In this document: piece by piece, positions 27,557 through 37,779 of the stretch | Layout of the letters: each line of letters begins with the position of its first letter | Position numbering within the stretch: the first letter of the stretch is position 1 | Notes under the pieces: generated by a model | The model's input: the letters and a program-made list of their open reading frames with translations, nothing else | Databases searched by the model: none | What the model was told of the DNA's origin: nothing | Translations under genes and position numbers: made by a program | NCBI RefSeq assembly: GCF_013282625.1 | Contig: NZ_CP054020.1 | Coordinates: 930,001 to 994,000, forward strand | Length of the DNA stretch: 64,000 bases | From: Thiomicrorhabdus xiamenensis | GTDB taxonomy: Bacteria > Pseudomonadota > Gammaproteobacteria > Thiomicrospirales > Thiomicrospiraceae | Direction: 5' to 3'

Positions 27557-28177
27557 GTGACGGAAAACCTATCGGCAGATGAAGATGTTATTAAATATCG
27601 TCTTGTAGGCGCCCTAGTTTGGATTCTGCTGCTGTTGCTTTTTGTGCCTGGATGGTATGCCGATCCTGTTCCGCAAGGCGTGCAAAGCGTATCCTCTGAT
27701 AAGGGCGCCGAGCCCATTGCTATTACCGCATATCATCTTCCTGAGGGCGTACAGCCGGATACCGTTAAACAAGAGATTTTAGTCGGGGCGCGTGAGCGTC
27801 ACCTGCAAGAGATTCAGCAAAGAGAGCAGCGCTTGCAGGAATCCAAGGTGCAAACGCAGATGCAGCCAGTGGTTGAAAAGCGCTCTTCAGATGCGGCGTC
27901 GACAAACGTTGACAGGCAGTATATGGTGCGCCTGATCACCTTTTTTGAAATTGAAAAGGCCGATCAGTTTGTACAAGGTGCCAAAAAGCACGGATACAAG
28001 GTTGTGCTTAAGGAATTTAACGTATCAAAAAACGGAAAAAATCAGATTGTGTATCAAGCGCGTACAGAAAATTATAATTCTTTGGACAAAGCGCTAAAAG
28101 CTAAGCAGAATTTAGATAAAATATTCCACCTTCAGGGCTCGCGCATTATCGAAGTGACGCAAGAGTCCAAAAACTGA
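27557..28177 (+). CDS. SPOR-domain-like inner-membrane protein (DedD-like position)
   Basis: 206 residues from GTG 27557, supported by GGAG at 27544-27547. One TM helix (about 18-37, [15 protein letters not shown]), a Gln/Glu-rich linker predicted as helical (about 80-115), and a C-terminal SPOR-like domain (about 128-206, [17 protein letters not shown]) that in this family binds denuded peptidoglycan at the division septum. It occupies the folC-dedD-cvpA-purF position. The SPOR match is weak by eye and rests partly on context. cvpA is absent between it and purF. Confidence 0.7.
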   Translation: MTENLSADEDVIKYRLVGALVWILLLLLFVPGWYADPVPQGVQSVSSDKGAEPIAITAYHLPEGVQPDTVKQEILVGARERHLQEIQQREQRLQESKVQTQMQPVVEKRSSDAASTNVDRQYMVRLITFFEIEKADQFVQGAKKHGYKVVLKEFNVSKNGKNQIVYQARTENYNSLDKALKAKQNLDKIFHLQGSRIIEVTQESKN

Positions 28178-28203
28178 AATTCAATCTAAGAGAGAGTTCA
28201 CAC

Positions 28204-29724
28204 ATGTGCGGTATTGTTGGCATTGTTTCGGTCGGTGAAAATTCGGTAAATCAGGAGATTTACGATGCACTGACCATCTTGCAACATCGAGGACAAGATG
28301 CAGCGGGGATTGTCACCTGCGAAAACGGGCGTTTTTATCAGCGCAAAGATAACGGTTTGGTTAAGGACGTTTTCCGTACCCGCCACATGCGTGACCTGAT
28401 CGGAACCATGGGGATCGGCCATGTGCGTTATCCGACCGCCGGTTCTTCATCCAGTGCCGAGGCTCAGCCTTTTTATGTTAACTCTCCTTACGGGATTGTA
28501 ATGGGGCATAACGGTAACCTGACCAACGCGGAACAGGTTGCCCAAGAGATCTACCGTCAGGATCTGCGTCACCTCAACACCAACTCCGATTCGGAAGTGC
28601 TGTTGAATGTTTTTGCGCATGAGTTGATGCAAGACCGCAAAATGGAAATTTCCGAAGAGGATATTTTTGAAGCGATCGCCAAAGTTCATAAACGCGTCCG
28701 TGGTGGTTATGCCGCAGTCGGAATGATTTCGACCATCGGTATTTTTGCTTTCCGCGATCCGTACGGTCTACGTCCTTGTGTCGTAGGGCAGCGTCAGACG
28801 GCATACGGCACCGATTACATGATTGCTTCGGAGTCTGTTGCGCTGGACGGTTTGGGCTTTAAACTGCTGAAGGATCTGGCACCGGGTGAAGCTGTCGTGA
28901 TCACCGATAAAGGTGAAATCAGCTTTAAACAGTGTGCAGAAAACCCGGTTTATTCACCGTGTATTTTCGAGTTTGTTTATTTTGCCCGCCCGGATTCAAT
29001 GATTGACGATATTTCCGTGTATAAGTCACGTTTGCGTATGGGTGAGAAGCTGGCGGAAAAGATTCTGCGCGAATGGCCTGATCACGATATTGACGTGGTT
29101 ATGCCGATTCCGGATACCAGTCGTACTTCGGCGATTGAATTGGCCAATAAGCTCGGCACGCCATACCGCGAAGGCTTTATCAAAAACCGTTACATCGGTC
29201 GTACTTTCATTATGCCGGGTCAGCACCTGCGTAAAAAATCGGTTCGCCAGAAACTGAATGCGATCGGTTTGGAATTCGAAGGTAAAAACGTTCTGTTGAT
29301 TGACGACTCAATTGTACGCGGAACCACTTCTGGCCAGATTGTGCAGATGGCACGCGAAGCCGGTGCGAAAAAAGTGTATTTCGCTTCGGCAGCACCAGCG
29401 GTGCGTTATCCGTATGTTTACGGTATTGATATGCCATCTCCAGCGGAATTGGTCGCCAGTAATCACACAACCGAAGAAGTGGCTGAGATTATCGGCTGCG
29501 ACAAATTGATCTATCAGGATCTGGATGATCTTGTTGAGGCGGTCAGTGCCGGTTCGGAGCGCGTGAATCAGTTTGATACTTCGTGTTTCAGCGGGGTTTA
29601 TGCGACCGGAGATATTACGCCTGAATATCTGGCCTCTTTGGATCAGGCGCGTAATGACGATGCGCAGAATGCCAATAAGCAAAAATCCGGTCAGGAAACG
29701 GTTGGTATCCACAACCGAAGCTAA
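28204..29724 (+). CDS. purF: Amidophosphoribosyltransferase
   Basis: First committed step of purine synthesis: PRPP plus glutamine to phosphoribosylamine. 506 residues. The N-terminal nucleophile is Cys2 (MCGIVGIVS), freed by removal of Met1. Glutaminase segments [11 protein letters not shown] and [11 protein letters not shown] are present, and the PRPP-binding motif is [14 protein letters not shown] (near residues 363-376). The ribosome-binding site is AGAGAGAG. Followed by a terminator. Confidence 0.97.
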   Translation: MCGIVGIVSVGENSVNQEIYDALTILQHRGQDAAGIVTCENGRFYQRKDNGLVKDVFRTRHMRDLIGTMGIGHVRYPTAGSSSSAEAQPFYVNSPYGIVMGHNGNLTNAEQVAQEIYRQDLRHLNTNSDSEVLLNVFAHELMQDRKMEISEEDIFEAIAKVHKRVRGGYAAVGMISTIGIFAFRDPYGLRPCVVGQRQTAYGTDYMIASESVALDGLGFKLLKDLAPGEAVVITDKGEISFKQCAENPVYSPCIFEFVYFARPDSMIDDISVYKSRLRMGEKLAEKILREWPDHDIDVVMPIPDTSRTSAIELANKLGTPYREGFIKNRYIGRTFIMPGQHLRKKSVRQKLNAIGLEFEGKNVLLIDDSIVRGTTSGQIVQMAREAGAKKVYFASAAPAVRYPYVYGIDMPSPAELVASNHTTEEVAEIIGCDKLIYQDLDDLVEAVSAGSERVNQFDTSCFSGVYATGDITPEYLASLDQARNDDAQNANKQKSGQETVGIHNRS

Positions 29725-29759
29725 GTTGATTTGATTCGCTAGCGATTTTATTGATCTAG

Positions 29760-29793
29760 GCCGCCTTTGGTTGTAAACCATTGGCGGCTTTTA
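29760..29793 (+). terminator. Terminator between purF and metZ
   Basis: Stem GCCGCC..TGGTT / AACCA..GGCGGC (29760-29788), with a short internal mismatch of two T residues on each side, followed by TTTT. It lies 35 nt after the purF stop. Confidence 0.7.
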
Positions 29794-29811
29794 AGTCAAA
29801 AAGAGATGACG

Positions 29812-30999
29812 ATGTTTAACGAATTTGATGATTATGACATTCAAACCTTAGCCGTTCGTGCAGGGTATGAACAGACTCCCGAACAGGAAAATTCCGAGGC
29901 GATTTTTCCGACGTCCAGCTTTCGCTACGAATCGGCAGCCCAGGCGGCGGCGCGTTTCAGTGGCGAAGAGCAAGGAAATGTGTATTCCCGCTTTACCAAT
30001 CCGACAGTGCGCAGCTTCGAAAACCGTCTGGCTGCGATGGAAGGGGCTGAGGCGTGTGTTGGAACCGCTTCCGGAATGTCGGCGATCCTTTCGACTTTTA
30101 TGGCCTTGTGTCAGGCCGGTGACCATATCGTTTCTTCGCAAAGCGTTTTCGGTACGACCAAAGTTCTGTTCAGTAAATATCTGATGAAATTCGGTGTCGA
30201 AATCACGTTTGTTTCGCAAACGGATGTTTCCGAGTGGCGTGCGGCAATTAAAGAAAATACCAAAGCCTTGTTCTTAGAAACTCCGTCTAACCCTTTGACA
30301 GAAGTGGCAAATCTGGAAGAACTCAGTAAGCTGGCTAAAGAGAACGACTGTTTACTGGTTGTTGATAACTGCTTCTGTACGCCGATTCTGCAGCGTCCGT
30401 TGGAGCAGGGTGCGGATATTGTTATCCACTCGGCGACCAAGTTCTTGGATGGTCAGGGACGGGCCGTAGGCGGAGCGGTTTTGGGTAATGCTCAGCTTGT
30501 CGGTGAAGAGGTGCGAGGCTTTCTGCGTACCTGTGGTCCGAGCATGAGTCCTTTTAACGCTTGGATTTTCTTGAAAGGCTTGGAAACTTTACCGATCAGA
30601 ATGCGGGCGCACTGCGAGAATGCATTGGCTCTGGCGACCTGGCTGGGGAACCACCCGAAGGTCGAGCAGGTGTTCTATCCGGGACTGACTTCGCATCCGC
30701 AGTATGAGCTGGCGCAAAAGCAGCAGTCTGCCGGCGGCGGTTTGGTTTCGTTCCGGGTTAAAGGCGGTAAAGAACAGGCGTGGACCGTGATCGATAATAC
30801 AAGAATGCTTTCGATTACAGCCAATTTGGGCGATGTGAAGACCATTATTACTCATCCGGCGACTACAACGCACGGGCGAGTTTCTCAGGAAGACAGAGAT
30901 AAAGCCGGTATCACCGATAATCTGTTGCGGGTTTCCGTAGGGCTGGAATCTGTTGAGGATATCAAGAAAGATCTGGCGCGAGGCCTGGACTTGATTTAA
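29812..30999 (+). CDS. metZ: O-succinylhomoserine sulfhydrylase
   Basis: A Cys/Met-metabolism PLP enzyme of 395 residues that makes homocysteine from O-succinylhomoserine and sulfide. The PLP lysine is in HSATKFLDG (near residue 210). SRFTNPTVRSFENRLAAMEG, GMSAILSTFMAL and ETPSNPLTEV are family landmarks. Assignment as MetZ rather than MetB/MetC rests on the conserved purF-metZ neighbourhood and overall resemblance. ATG 29812 is chosen for the AAGAG 6 nt upstream. It would supply homocysteine to MetE at 10208-12556. Confidence 0.88.
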   Translation: MFNEFDDYDIQTLAVRAGYEQTPEQENSEAIFPTSSFRYESAAQAAARFSGEEQGNVYSRFTNPTVRSFENRLAAMEGAEACVGTASGMSAILSTFMALCQAGDHIVSSQSVFGTTKVLFSKYLMKFGVEITFVSQTDVSEWRAAIKENTKALFLETPSNPLTEVANLEELSKLAKENDCLLVVDNCFCTPILQRPLEQGADIVIHSATKFLDGQGRAVGGAVLGNAQLVGEEVRGFLRTCGPSMSPFNAWIFLKGLETLPIRMRAHCENALALATWLGNHPKVEQVFYPGLTSHPQYELAQKQQSAGGGLVSFRVKGGKEQAWTVIDNTRMLSITANLGDVKTIITHPATTTHGRVSQEDRDKAGITDNLLRVSVGLESVEDIKKDLARGLDLI

Positions 31000-31005
31000 G
31001 CAACG

Positions 31006-31023
31006 GCCCTGAATTCTCAGGGC
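31006..31023. terminator. Hairpin between convergent metZ and yhbY
   Basis: Perfect stem GCCCTGA (31006-31012) / TCAGGGC (31017-31023) with loop ATTC, in the 44-nt gap between two converging genes. No U-tract on either strand, so it is a weak or rho-assisted terminator candidate. Confidence 0.45.
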
Positions 31024-31043
31024 TGATGGATAATCTGAATAAT

Positions 31044-31367
31044 TTATTTACGCGGCAGGGGCAGTTCGGTTTCTTCGTTTGGTCGGAAAATAACGCAAGT
31101 TTTACCGATGGTCTGGACATGTAATGCTCCGGTTTGCTGCAGAATGTGCTCGACAATGCTTTTGCGATCTTCGCGTTCACCATAGGAAATTTTGATTTTC
31201 AGCAATTCGTGGTGTGAAAGAGTACTATCCAGCTCAGCCATCAGGCTATCGGTCAAGCCGTTACTGCCGATAATTAACATCGGTTTGATGTTGTGCGCGA
31301 TACTGCGAAGAAATTTCAACTGATTAGGGCTTAACGCAGTAATTTTGTTTTTTTGGGTTTGTGCCAT
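31044..31367 (-). CDS. yhbY: CRM-domain ribosome assembly RNA-binding protein
   Basis: A 107-residue single CRM domain protein. The GxxG-type RNA-binding loop is IIGSNGLTDS, and the family motif LKFLRSIAHNIKPM is near the N-terminus. In E. coli YhbY binds pre-50S particles. ATG 31367 is preferred over the in-frame TTG at 31379 (GGAT lies just upstream). Divergent from rlmE, the same arrangement as in E. coli next to rlmE-ftsH. Confidence 0.93.
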   Translation of the reverse strand: MAQTQKNKITALSPNQLKFLRSIAHNIKPMLIIGSNGLTDSLMAELDSTLSHHELLKIKISYGEREDRKSIVEHILQQTGALHVQTIGKTCVIFRPNEETELPLPRK

Positions 31368-31425
31368 TGAATTATCCAAATTGATTCTTATTTTTAATAA
31401 ATGGCTATTGTAGTAGAAATCGAAT

Positions 31426-32046
31426 ATGGCGAGAAGTAAATCCAGTGCAGGCTGGCTAAAAGAACATTTTGACGATCACTATGTCAATAAAGCGAAACAG
31501 GAAGGCTGGCGTTCCCGTGCGGTCTATAAACTGCAGGAAATCGACGACAAGGACAAACTCTTCAAGCCCGGAATGTGTGTGGTGGATCTCGGCGCGGCCC
31601 CCGGCGGCTGGTCGCAGTGGACAACGCATAAGATCGGCAAAAACGGAGAAGTTTTTGCTCTGGATATTCTGCCGGTTGAGCCTTTTGCCGGTGTAACCTT
31701 TATTCAGGGGGATTTCCGGGATGATGAGGTCTATGACAGTCTGCTGCAATCGCTCGATGGCCGTGAAGTTGATGTAGTCATGTCGGATATGGCCCCGAAT
31801 ATGAGCGGTAACAAGGGCGTGGATATTCCACGTGCGATGTATTTGGTCGAACTTTGTGTCGAGTTGGCTGATCAGGTTTTGAAAAAAGACGGTGACCTGT
31901 TGATGAAAGTCTTTCAGGGTGAAGGTTATAACGAATTAATGCAGGATTTGCGCAGTAAGTACAGCAAGGTGATTACCCGTAAACCGCAGGCATCGCGTGC
32001 GCGCAGCAAAGAGATCTATCTTTTGGCCAGAGGCAAAAAGTCGTAA
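31426..32046 (+). CDS. rlmE: 23S rRNA (uridine-2'-O)-methyltransferase
   Basis: 206 residues; FtsJ/RrmJ enzyme that 2'-O-methylates U2552 in the ribosomal A-loop late in 50S assembly. The SAM motif is DLGAAPGGWSQW; elements of the K-D-K-E catalytic tetrad are visible in RAVYKLQEID (Lys), SDMAPNMSGN (Asp), LLMKVFQGEG (Lys) and RARSKEIYLL (Glu). Upstream of ftsH as in most gammaproteobacteria, 165 nt apart. Confidence 0.96.
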   Translation: MARSKSSAGWLKEHFDDHYVNKAKQEGWRSRAVYKLQEIDDKDKLFKPGMCVVDLGAAPGGWSQWTTHKIGKNGEVFALDILPVEPFAGVTFIQGDFRDDEVYDSLLQSLDGREVDVVMSDMAPNMSGNKGVDIPRAMYLVELCVELADQVLKKDGDLLMKVFQGEGYNELMQDLRSKYSKVITRKPQASRARSKEIYLLARGKKS

Positions 32047-32211
32047 AGGGTCTCGGTGTAATGTTGATTGGGATACTTAATTACAATAATTAACTATATC
32101 AATTGGCGATAAGTTTTTTTTATATAAAATTGTGTTACAGTGGCTTTTGATCGCTAATTGTGTTCCAATTTTACAAATATATAGAACTCGAAATATTACA
32201 AGGTTCACTAA

Positions 32212-34191
32212 ATGAAGAATAACGATATGTTAAAAAACATCATGATCTGGGTGGTTGTCGCCACGATCCTGATGACTGTTTTTAACCATTTCAGTACCCA
32301 AGGGCAAGGGGCGTCGAGCCGCATTGATTACTCTGATTTCATCGATCAGGTTCATCAGGGGCAGGTCAGTCAGGTTGTGATTGAAGGGCAGACGATTCGT
32401 GGTGTTTACGGTAACGGTAACAGTTTTACTACCTATAATCCGGGCGACCCTGGCTTGATGGGTGACCTGCTGGATAACCGTGTGAAAATCACTGCCAAAC
32501 CGCCTGAGCAACAGAGCGTGTTGATGCAGATTTTCATTTCCTGGTTCCCTATGCTGCTGTTGATTGCAGTGTGGATTTTCTTTATGCGTTCTATGGGCGG
32601 CGGTGTCGGCGGCAAAGGCGGGCCTATGTCCTTCGGTAAGTCCAAAGCGCGCATGATGACCGAAGATCAGAATAAAGTAACGTTGGACGATGTTGCCGGT
32701 GCCGATGAAGCCAAACAGGAAGTAGGTGAAATTGTCGATTTCTTGAGAGATCCGAGTAAATACCAGAATCTGGGTGGAAGCATTCCGCGCGGTGTATTGA
32801 TGGTCGGACCTCCGGGTACCGGTAAAACCTTGCTGGCTAAAGCGATTGCCGGTGAAGCGAAAGTTCCGTTTTTCACCATTTCGGGTTCCGATTTCGTTGA
32901 AATGTTTGTCGGTGTCGGTGCTTCCCGTGTTCGTGATATGTTCGAACAGGCAAAAGCACATGCGCCTTGTATTATCTTTATCGATGAGATTGATGCTGTG
33001 GGCCGTAGCCGTGGTGCCGGTATGGGCGGCGGTAACGATGAGCGCGAACAGACATTGAACCAAATGCTGGTTGAGATGGATGGTTTCGAAGGTAATGAAG
33101 GCATTATCGTAATTGCTGCGACTAACCGCGCCGACGTGCTTGATCCGGCACTGCTGCGTCCGGGCCGTTTTGACCGCCAGGTAACGGTTGGTCTCCCGGA
33201 TATTCGCGGCCGCGAACAGATTCTTAAAGTGCATATGCGCAAGGTGCCGCTGGCCGAAGATGTTAACCCATCTTATATTGCCCGCGGTACTCCAGGATTT
33301 TCTGGGGCGGATCTGGCTAACCTGGTCAACGAAGCGGCGCTGTTCGCTGCACGTGAAAATGCCAAGTTGGTCACACAGAAGCATTTTGAGAAAGCCAAAG
33401 ACAAGATTCTGATGGGCGTCGAACGCAAGTCGATGGTGATGAGCGAAGACGAGCGTCGTATGACGGCCTATCATGAGTCTGGTCATGCGATCGTCGGTTA
33501 TCTGGTGCCTGAGCATGACCCTGTATACAAAGTCAGTATCATGCCAAGAGGTCGTGCATTGGGTGTGACCATGTATCTGCCTGAAGAAGACAGCTACAGT
33601 TATTCCAAGCGTAAACTGGAGTCGCAGTTGTCGAGTCTTTACGGCGGGCGTCTTGCCGAAGAGATTGTCTATGGCGAAGATGCGGTGACAACCGGTGCCA
33701 GTAACGATATCGAGCGTGCTACGGCAATTGCCCGTAACATGGTGACCAAATGGGGCTTGTCCGATAATCTCGGTCCGCTTTTGTACGAAGAAGAAGATAA
33801 AGGCGGTTTTATGGGAACTTCCCGTAACGCCAATGTTTCCGGAGAGGTTTCACAGAAGATTGACGAAGAGATTCGCAATATTATCGATCGTAACTATGAC
33901 CGAGCCCGTCAGATGTTGATCGATAACCGTGAAAAATTGGAGATTATGACCGATTGTCTGATGAAGTATGAAACGATTGACAAGGAGCAGGTTGACCGGA
34001 TTATGCGTGGCGAAGATCCGGGCGCACCGCGTGACTGGGTTGAGGACGATACGCCTCCGCCATCATCTCCCGAGCCGAAAACTTCTCTTGAAGAAGCTTC
34101 GGAAAACAAACCGGACGATTCAAATCTGATCAGTAAGGATATTTCTGATGAGAATGAACCAAAAGATTCCGGTGAGCCTAAATTGCATTAA
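32212..34191 (+). CDS. ftsH: ATP-dependent zinc metalloprotease FtsH
   Basis: 659 residues; membrane AAA+ protease for quality control of membrane and regulatory proteins. TM1 at about 8-25, a periplasmic segment, TM2 at about 105-125, then the AAA domain with Walker [12 protein letters not shown] (near 199), Walker [12 protein letters not shown] and the SRH region [18 protein letters not shown]. The M41 protease has the Zn motif HESGH (near 421-425). The tail after ~610 is Pro/Glu/Ser-rich and low-complexity. The 165-nt upstream gap is AT-rich and may hold a promoter, but no convincing heat-shock element was identified. Confidence 0.97.
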   Translation: MKNNDMLKNIMIWVVVATILMTVFNHFSTQGQGASSRIDYSDFIDQVHQGQVSQVVIEGQTIRGVYGNGNSFTTYNPGDPGLMGDLLDNRVKITAKPPEQQSVLMQIFISWFPMLLLIAVWIFFMRSMGGGVGGKGGPMSFGKSKARMMTEDQNKVTLDDVAGADEAKQEVGEIVDFLRDPSKYQNLGGSIPRGVLMVGPPGTGKTLLAKAIAGEAKVPFFTISGSDFVEMFVGVGASRVRDMFEQAKAHAPCIIFIDEIDAVGRSRGAGMGGGNDEREQTLNQMLVEMDGFEGNEGIIVIAATNRADVLDPALLRPGRFDRQVTVGLPDIRGREQILKVHMRKVPLAEDVNPSYIARGTPGFSGADLANLVNEAALFAARENAKLVTQKHFEKAKDKILMGVERKSMVMSEDERRMTAYHESGHAIVGYLVPEHDPVYKVSIMPRGRALGVTMYLPEEDSYSYSKRKLESQLSSLYGGRLAEEIVYGEDAVTTGASNDIERATAIARNMVTKWGLSDNLGPLLYEEEDKGGFMGTSRNANVSGEVSQKIDEEIRNIIDRNYDRARQMLIDNREKLEIMTDCLMKYETIDKEQVDRIMRGEDPGAPRDWVEDDTPPPSSPEPKTSLEEASENKPDDSNLISKDISDENEPKDSGEPKLH

Positions 34192-34210
34192 GCTGACAGG
34201 TCTGTAAAAG

Positions 34211-34234
34211 AACCCCGCTACGCGGGGTTTTTTA
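34211..34234 (+). terminator. Rho-independent terminator after ftsH
   Basis: AACCCCGC / GCGGGGTT with loop TAC, followed by a run of T; it starts 19 nt after the ftsH stop. Strong. Confidence 0.9.
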
Positions 34235-34292
34235 TTGCCATTGATAAATGGATTGATTAAGGTAGGCGCACAATAAATGGAAGAGATTGTTT

Positions 34293-35129
34293 ATGAAATT
34301 TGATCTTCAGAGCTGGTTGGGTTCGGTGTATGAGCAGAAAGGGCATGCAGCCGTAATGGGAATTCTCAATGTGACGCCGGATTCGTTTTCGGACGGCGGG
34401 CAGTTTAATGAAATGGAGCGTTTCAAACAGCAGTTGGACAAGATGTTACAGGATGGGGTCGATATTCTGGATATCGGCGGTGAATCGACTCGACCGGGAT
34501 CTGATCCTGTTTCGCTTCAGGAAGAGCTGGATCGGGTTTTACCGGCTATTGAGTGGGTTCGGGAGTGCACTGATATGCCGATATCGATAGATACCTATCA
34601 TACTGAAGTGATGCAGCAGTCTCTGCGCGCCGGGGCAGACCTGATTAATGATATCAATGCTCTTCGCTCTGAGGGTGCTGTCGATGTCGTTGTCGATTAC
34701 GAGGTTCCGGTTTGTATTATGCATATGCAAGGTATTCCCAAAACCATGCAACAGGCACCTGTTTATAGCGATGTTGTGGCTGAAGTAAAGGATTTTCTTA
34801 AGCAGCGGATTGCCGTTTGTGAGCAGGCGGGGATTGATAAGGGCTCGATTCTCATCGATCTCGGATTTGGCTTTGGCAAGACTTTTGAGGATAATGTAAC
34901 GCTTTTTAAAAATATGCACGCCTTTGCTGATTTGGGGTGCGAGATGCTGGTTGGTGTGTCGCGAAAGCGGATGATAGCGGAAATTGTCGGCAGCGAGAAA
35001 ATCGACGATAGAATCACGGCCAGTGTTACTGCGGCAGCTTTGGCGGCGCAAAAAGGGGCCAAAGTGGTTCGCGTCCATGACGTAAAAGAGACGGTTCAGG
35101 CGTTGCAGACGTTACGACATCTGGGCTAG
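34293..35129 (+). CDS. folP: Dihydropteroate synthase
   Basis: 278 residues; condenses p-aminobenzoate with the pterin pyrophosphate in folate synthesis (the sulfonamide target). Signatures: GILNVTPDSFSDGG (pterin loop), DIGGESTRPG, and the pterin-binding Asp/Asn set in SIDTYH and NDINALR. The C-terminal GVSRKRMI is present. ATG 34293 follows GGAAGAG by 7 nt; TTG 34287 is an unlikely alternative. ftsH-folP-glmM is the standard gammaproteobacterial order. Confidence 0.96.
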   Translation: MKFDLQSWLGSVYEQKGHAAVMGILNVTPDSFSDGGQFNEMERFKQQLDKMLQDGVDILDIGGESTRPGSDPVSLQEELDRVLPAIEWVRECTDMPISIDTYHTEVMQQSLRAGADLINDINALRSEGAVDVVVDYEVPVCIMHMQGIPKTMQQAPVYSDVVAEVKDFLKQRIAVCEQAGIDKGSILIDLGFGFGKTFEDNVTLFKNMHAFADLGCEMLVGVSRKRMIAEIVGSEKIDDRITASVTAAALAAQKGAKVVRVHDVKETVQALQTLRHLG

Positions 35130-35171
35130 GTTACGGGCAAAATACAGGATATTTAAAAGCGGGATAAAAAA

Positions 35172-36503
35172 ATGGCGAAGTCTTCAGTATTTGGAACCGA
35201 CGGTATTCGTGGAACCGTCGGTCAGGGAATGATTAACCCGGATAAGGTGTTGCAATTGGGTTGGGCGGCTGGAACGGTTCTGGCGAAGAACGGCGGAACT
35301 TCGGTGATGATCGGTAAGGATACACGCATCTCGGGCTATATGTTTGAGTCGGCGTTGGAAGCTGGGTTGATTGCGGCGGGGATTGACGTCTATCTGGTCG
35401 GTCCTATGCCTACGCCGGCAGTTGCTTATCTGACGCAGACGTTCAGTTGCGATATGGGGATTGTCATTAGTGCTTCGCATAACCCGCATTGTGATAACGG
35501 CATTAAGTTCTTTACCGGAGAAGGCAAGAAAATTTCCGACCAGATGGAGAAGGAAATCGAATCTCTGCTGGAATCTTCCGTCAGTGTGGTGGCTTCCGCG
35601 GATATGGGTAAAGCCTTCCGCGTCGATGACGCTCCTGGTCGTTATATCGAGTTCTGCAAAGGAACCTATCGAGCTAAAAAGAACCTTAAGGGGCTTCGTC
35701 TGGTATTGGATTGTGCCAATGGGGCTACGTATCACATTGCTCCGAATGTATTTCGTGAATTGGGTGCGGAAGTCTTTACTATTGGTACCGAACCGAATGG
35801 TATGAATATCAATCATGAGTGCGGCGCGACCGATACCAAGGCGTTGGCGCATGCGGTGGAAAATCATCGTGCCGATCTGGGGATCGCGTTTGATGGCGAT
35901 GGAGACCGTGTCATGATGATCGATGCTAAAGGTCGCGAGATTGATGGCGACATTATTTTATATATCCTGGCGACCATGACCGGCAAGCCGGTACCGGGTG
36001 TTGTCGGTACGGTGATGAGCAATCTTGGCTTTGAGCAGACATTGAAGGCTAAGGGTATTGAGTTCGCACGTACCGCGGTCGGTGATCGAAATGTTATGGA
36101 AGCGTTAGTTGATAAGGGTTGGTTTTACGGCTCGGAACCTTCCGGGCACGTGCTTTGTCTGAATAAGATCGGTACCGGTGACGGTATTGTGGCAGCGCTT
36201 CAAGTGCTTGCAGCGTTAATCTCTCAGCAGCGTTCTCTGGATCAGGTGCGTGACGAAGTACAGGTTTATCCGCAGGTTTTACGTAATGTCACTATTGCGA
36301 AGCGTTCCAAGGTTGAGGATAATGCCGCGCTGCAATCAGCCGTGGACGCAGCCGAACTTGAACTTGACGGGAAAGGGCGGATTCTGATCAGAGCGTCCGG
36401 CACCGAACCGAAGATCCGGGTTATGGTTGAAGGCGAGGACGCCAAGTTGGTAGAAAGAATTGCTCTTGAGCTTGAACAGGTTGTAAAAGCAGAATTTTCA
36501 TAA
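35172..36503 (+). CDS. glmM: Phosphoglucosamine mutase
   Basis: 443 residues; converts glucosamine-6-P to glucosamine-1-P for peptidoglycan and LPS. Active-site phosphoserine in VISASHNPHCDNG (near residue 100), Mg-binding DGDGDR, sugar-binding GSEPSGHV, and C-terminal phosphate-binding RASGTEPKIRVM. Start at ATG 35172, 42 nt after folP; no terminator seen between them. Confidence 0.97.
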   Translation: MAKSSVFGTDGIRGTVGQGMINPDKVLQLGWAAGTVLAKNGGTSVMIGKDTRISGYMFESALEAGLIAAGIDVYLVGPMPTPAVAYLTQTFSCDMGIVISASHNPHCDNGIKFFTGEGKKISDQMEKEIESLLESSVSVVASADMGKAFRVDDAPGRYIEFCKGTYRAKKNLKGLRLVLDCANGATYHIAPNVFRELGAEVFTIGTEPNGMNINHECGATDTKALAHAVENHRADLGIAFDGDGDRVMMIDAKGREIDGDIILYILATMTGKPVPGVVGTVMSNLGFEQTLKAKGIEFARTAVGDRNVMEALVDKGWFYGSEPSGHVLCLNKIGTGDGIVAALQVLAALISQQRSLDQVRDEVQVYPQVLRNVTIAKRSKVEDNAALQSAVDAAELELDGKGRILIRASGTEPKIRVMVEGEDAKLVERIALELEQVVKAEFS

Positions 36504-36571
36504 AAATGCAATATTGTTTTTGAGGAAAGAAAACGCTAATATTGTCGAACTTTTGTGTTGGAGATTAGTAG

Positions 36572-37330
36572 ATGAGAAAGCCGTTTGTTGCAGGTAACTG
36601 GAAAATGCACGGTTCAAAGGCCTCTATCGAGAGTCTGGTTGATGGACTGAACGCCCAGGCAGGACAGATCGAAAACGTTGATATGGCAGTATGCCCTCCA
36701 GCTATTTACATCGATTTTGTACAGAGTTCACTGACTGGCGGAAAGATTGCTGTTGGTGCTCAAAATATTGCTGAGGAACCGGTTCAAGGTGCTTTTACTG
36801 GTGAGACCTCTGTCGAGATGATTAAAGATCTGGGCTGTGCTTACGTTATTCTGGGGCATTCCGAGCGTCGAGCTATCTACGGTGAAACGGATGCTCAGGT
36901 AGCCAGCAAGGTAAAAGTCGCTTTGGATGCGGGTGTTACTCCGATTCTGTGTGTCGGTGAAACGCTTGAAGAGCGCGAGTCCGGTGTGATGGAAAAAGTC
37001 ATTGCAACGCAAATCGATGCCGTCGTTGATGTTGTCGGTATTGAGGCTTTTGAGAAAATCGTTATCGCCTATGAGCCTGTTTGGGCAATTGGTACCGGTA
37101 AAACGGCTTCTCCTGAGCAAGCACAAGAAGTTCATGCTTTTATTCGCGGCAAGTTGGCAGGTTTGAATGCTGTTGTCGCGGATAAGGTAATTATTCAATA
37201 TGGTGGAAGCGTTAAACCTGATAACGCCGCTGAACTGTTCGCGCAAGCGGATATCGACGGCGGGCTGATCGGTGGCGCTTCCCTGAATGCCGATGATTTC
37301 ATGGCAATCTGTAAAGCTGCGAGTGCCTAA
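36572..37330 (+). CDS. tpiA: Triosephosphate isomerase
   Basis: 252 residues; interconverts DHAP and GAP. The catalytic Lys is in GNWKMHGS (near residue 11), the catalytic His in LGHSERR (near 95) and the catalytic Glu in [11 protein letters not shown] (near 167). The phosphate loop YGGSVKPDN is present. The stop overlaps the secG start (TAATG), coupling them. Confidence 0.97.
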   Translation: MRKPFVAGNWKMHGSKASIESLVDGLNAQAGQIENVDMAVCPPAIYIDFVQSSLTGGKIAVGAQNIAEEPVQGAFTGETSVEMIKDLGCAYVILGHSERRAIYGETDAQVASKVKVALDAGVTPILCVGETLEERESGVMEKVIATQIDAVVDVVGIEAFEKIVIAYEPVWAIGTGKTASPEQAQEVHAFIRGKLAGLNAVVADKVIIQYGGSVKPDNAAELFAQADIDGGLIGGASLNADDFMAICKAASA

Positions 37331-37650
37331 TGTTTAGTATTGTTCTAACCATACATATTATTATTGCCTTTTTATTGATTGTGCTGGTATTGATGCAGCA
37401 CGGTAAAGGGGCGGACGCGGGAGCGAACTTCGGTGGTAGTTCTTCGCAAACGTTATTTGGTAGTGGCGGTTCGGCGACATTCTTGTCGCGCCTGACCGCG
37501 ATTATGGCGACCCTATTCTTTATTACCTCTCTGACTCTGGCTTATATCGCCAGTCAGCAGGCAAAAGGATATCAAAGTGTTGTTGATGACTCGGCTGTAA
37601 AGGTTGAAGAGTCTGTTCAGCAGCCAGAAGAACCAGTCGTACCAAATTAA
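37330..37650 (+). CDS. secG: Preprotein translocase subunit SecG
   Basis: 106 residues with two TM helices (about 3-22 and 52-72) and the family motif [23 protein letters not shown]. It assists SecYE during protein export. The acidic/Gln C-terminal tail is short. Overlaps the tpiA stop by one base and is followed 12 nt later by a tRNA-Leu gene, the same order as in many gammaproteobacteria. Confidence 0.95.
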   Translation: MFSIVLTIHIIIAFLLIVLVLMQHGKGADAGANFGGSSSQTLFGSGGSATFLSRLTAIMATLFFITSLTLAYIASQQAKGYQSVVDDSAVKVEESVQQPEEPVVPN

Positions 37651-37662
37651 TAAAGAATACAT

Positions 37663-37747
37663 GCCGATGTGGTGAAATTGGTAGACACGCCATCTTGAGG
37701 GGGTGGTGACGCAAGTCGTGCCGGTTCGAGTCCGGCCATCGGCACCA
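37663..37747 (+). tRNA. tRNA-Leu (GAG)
   Basis: 85 nt with encoded CCA. Acceptor stem GCCGATG / CATCGGC, D-loop with GGTAGACAC, anticodon stem CCATC / GGTGG enclosing TTGAGGG, anticodon GAG (37697-37699). The long class II variable arm (GTGACGCAAGTCGT) fits Leu, and the T-loop is GGTTCGAGTCC. Lies between secG and nuoA. Confidence 0.97.
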
Positions 37748-37756
37748 TATTTAACA

Positions 37757-37779
37757 ACTGCCGCACTTGTTGCGGCAGT
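37757..37779 (+). other. Strong hairpin between tRNA-Leu and nuoA
   Basis: ACTGCCGCA (37757-37765) pairs perfectly with TGCGGCAGT (37771-37779) over a 5-nt loop, 10 nt after the tRNA CCA and 35 nt before nuoA. No U-tract follows. It may be an RNase processing site or protect the 5' end of the nuo mRNA after tRNA excision. Confidence 0.5.

Noticed and set aside
32047-32211. Heat-shock promoter upstream of ftsH
   Set aside because: The AT-rich tract contains only weak -35/-10 matches (TTGGCG-16-TAAAAT); no convincing sigma-32 element.
32230-33516. 428-codon open frame antisense to ftsH
   Set aside because: It mirrors the codon structure of ftsH, encodes a His/Arg/Gln-rich sequence with no domain, and has no ribosome-binding site.
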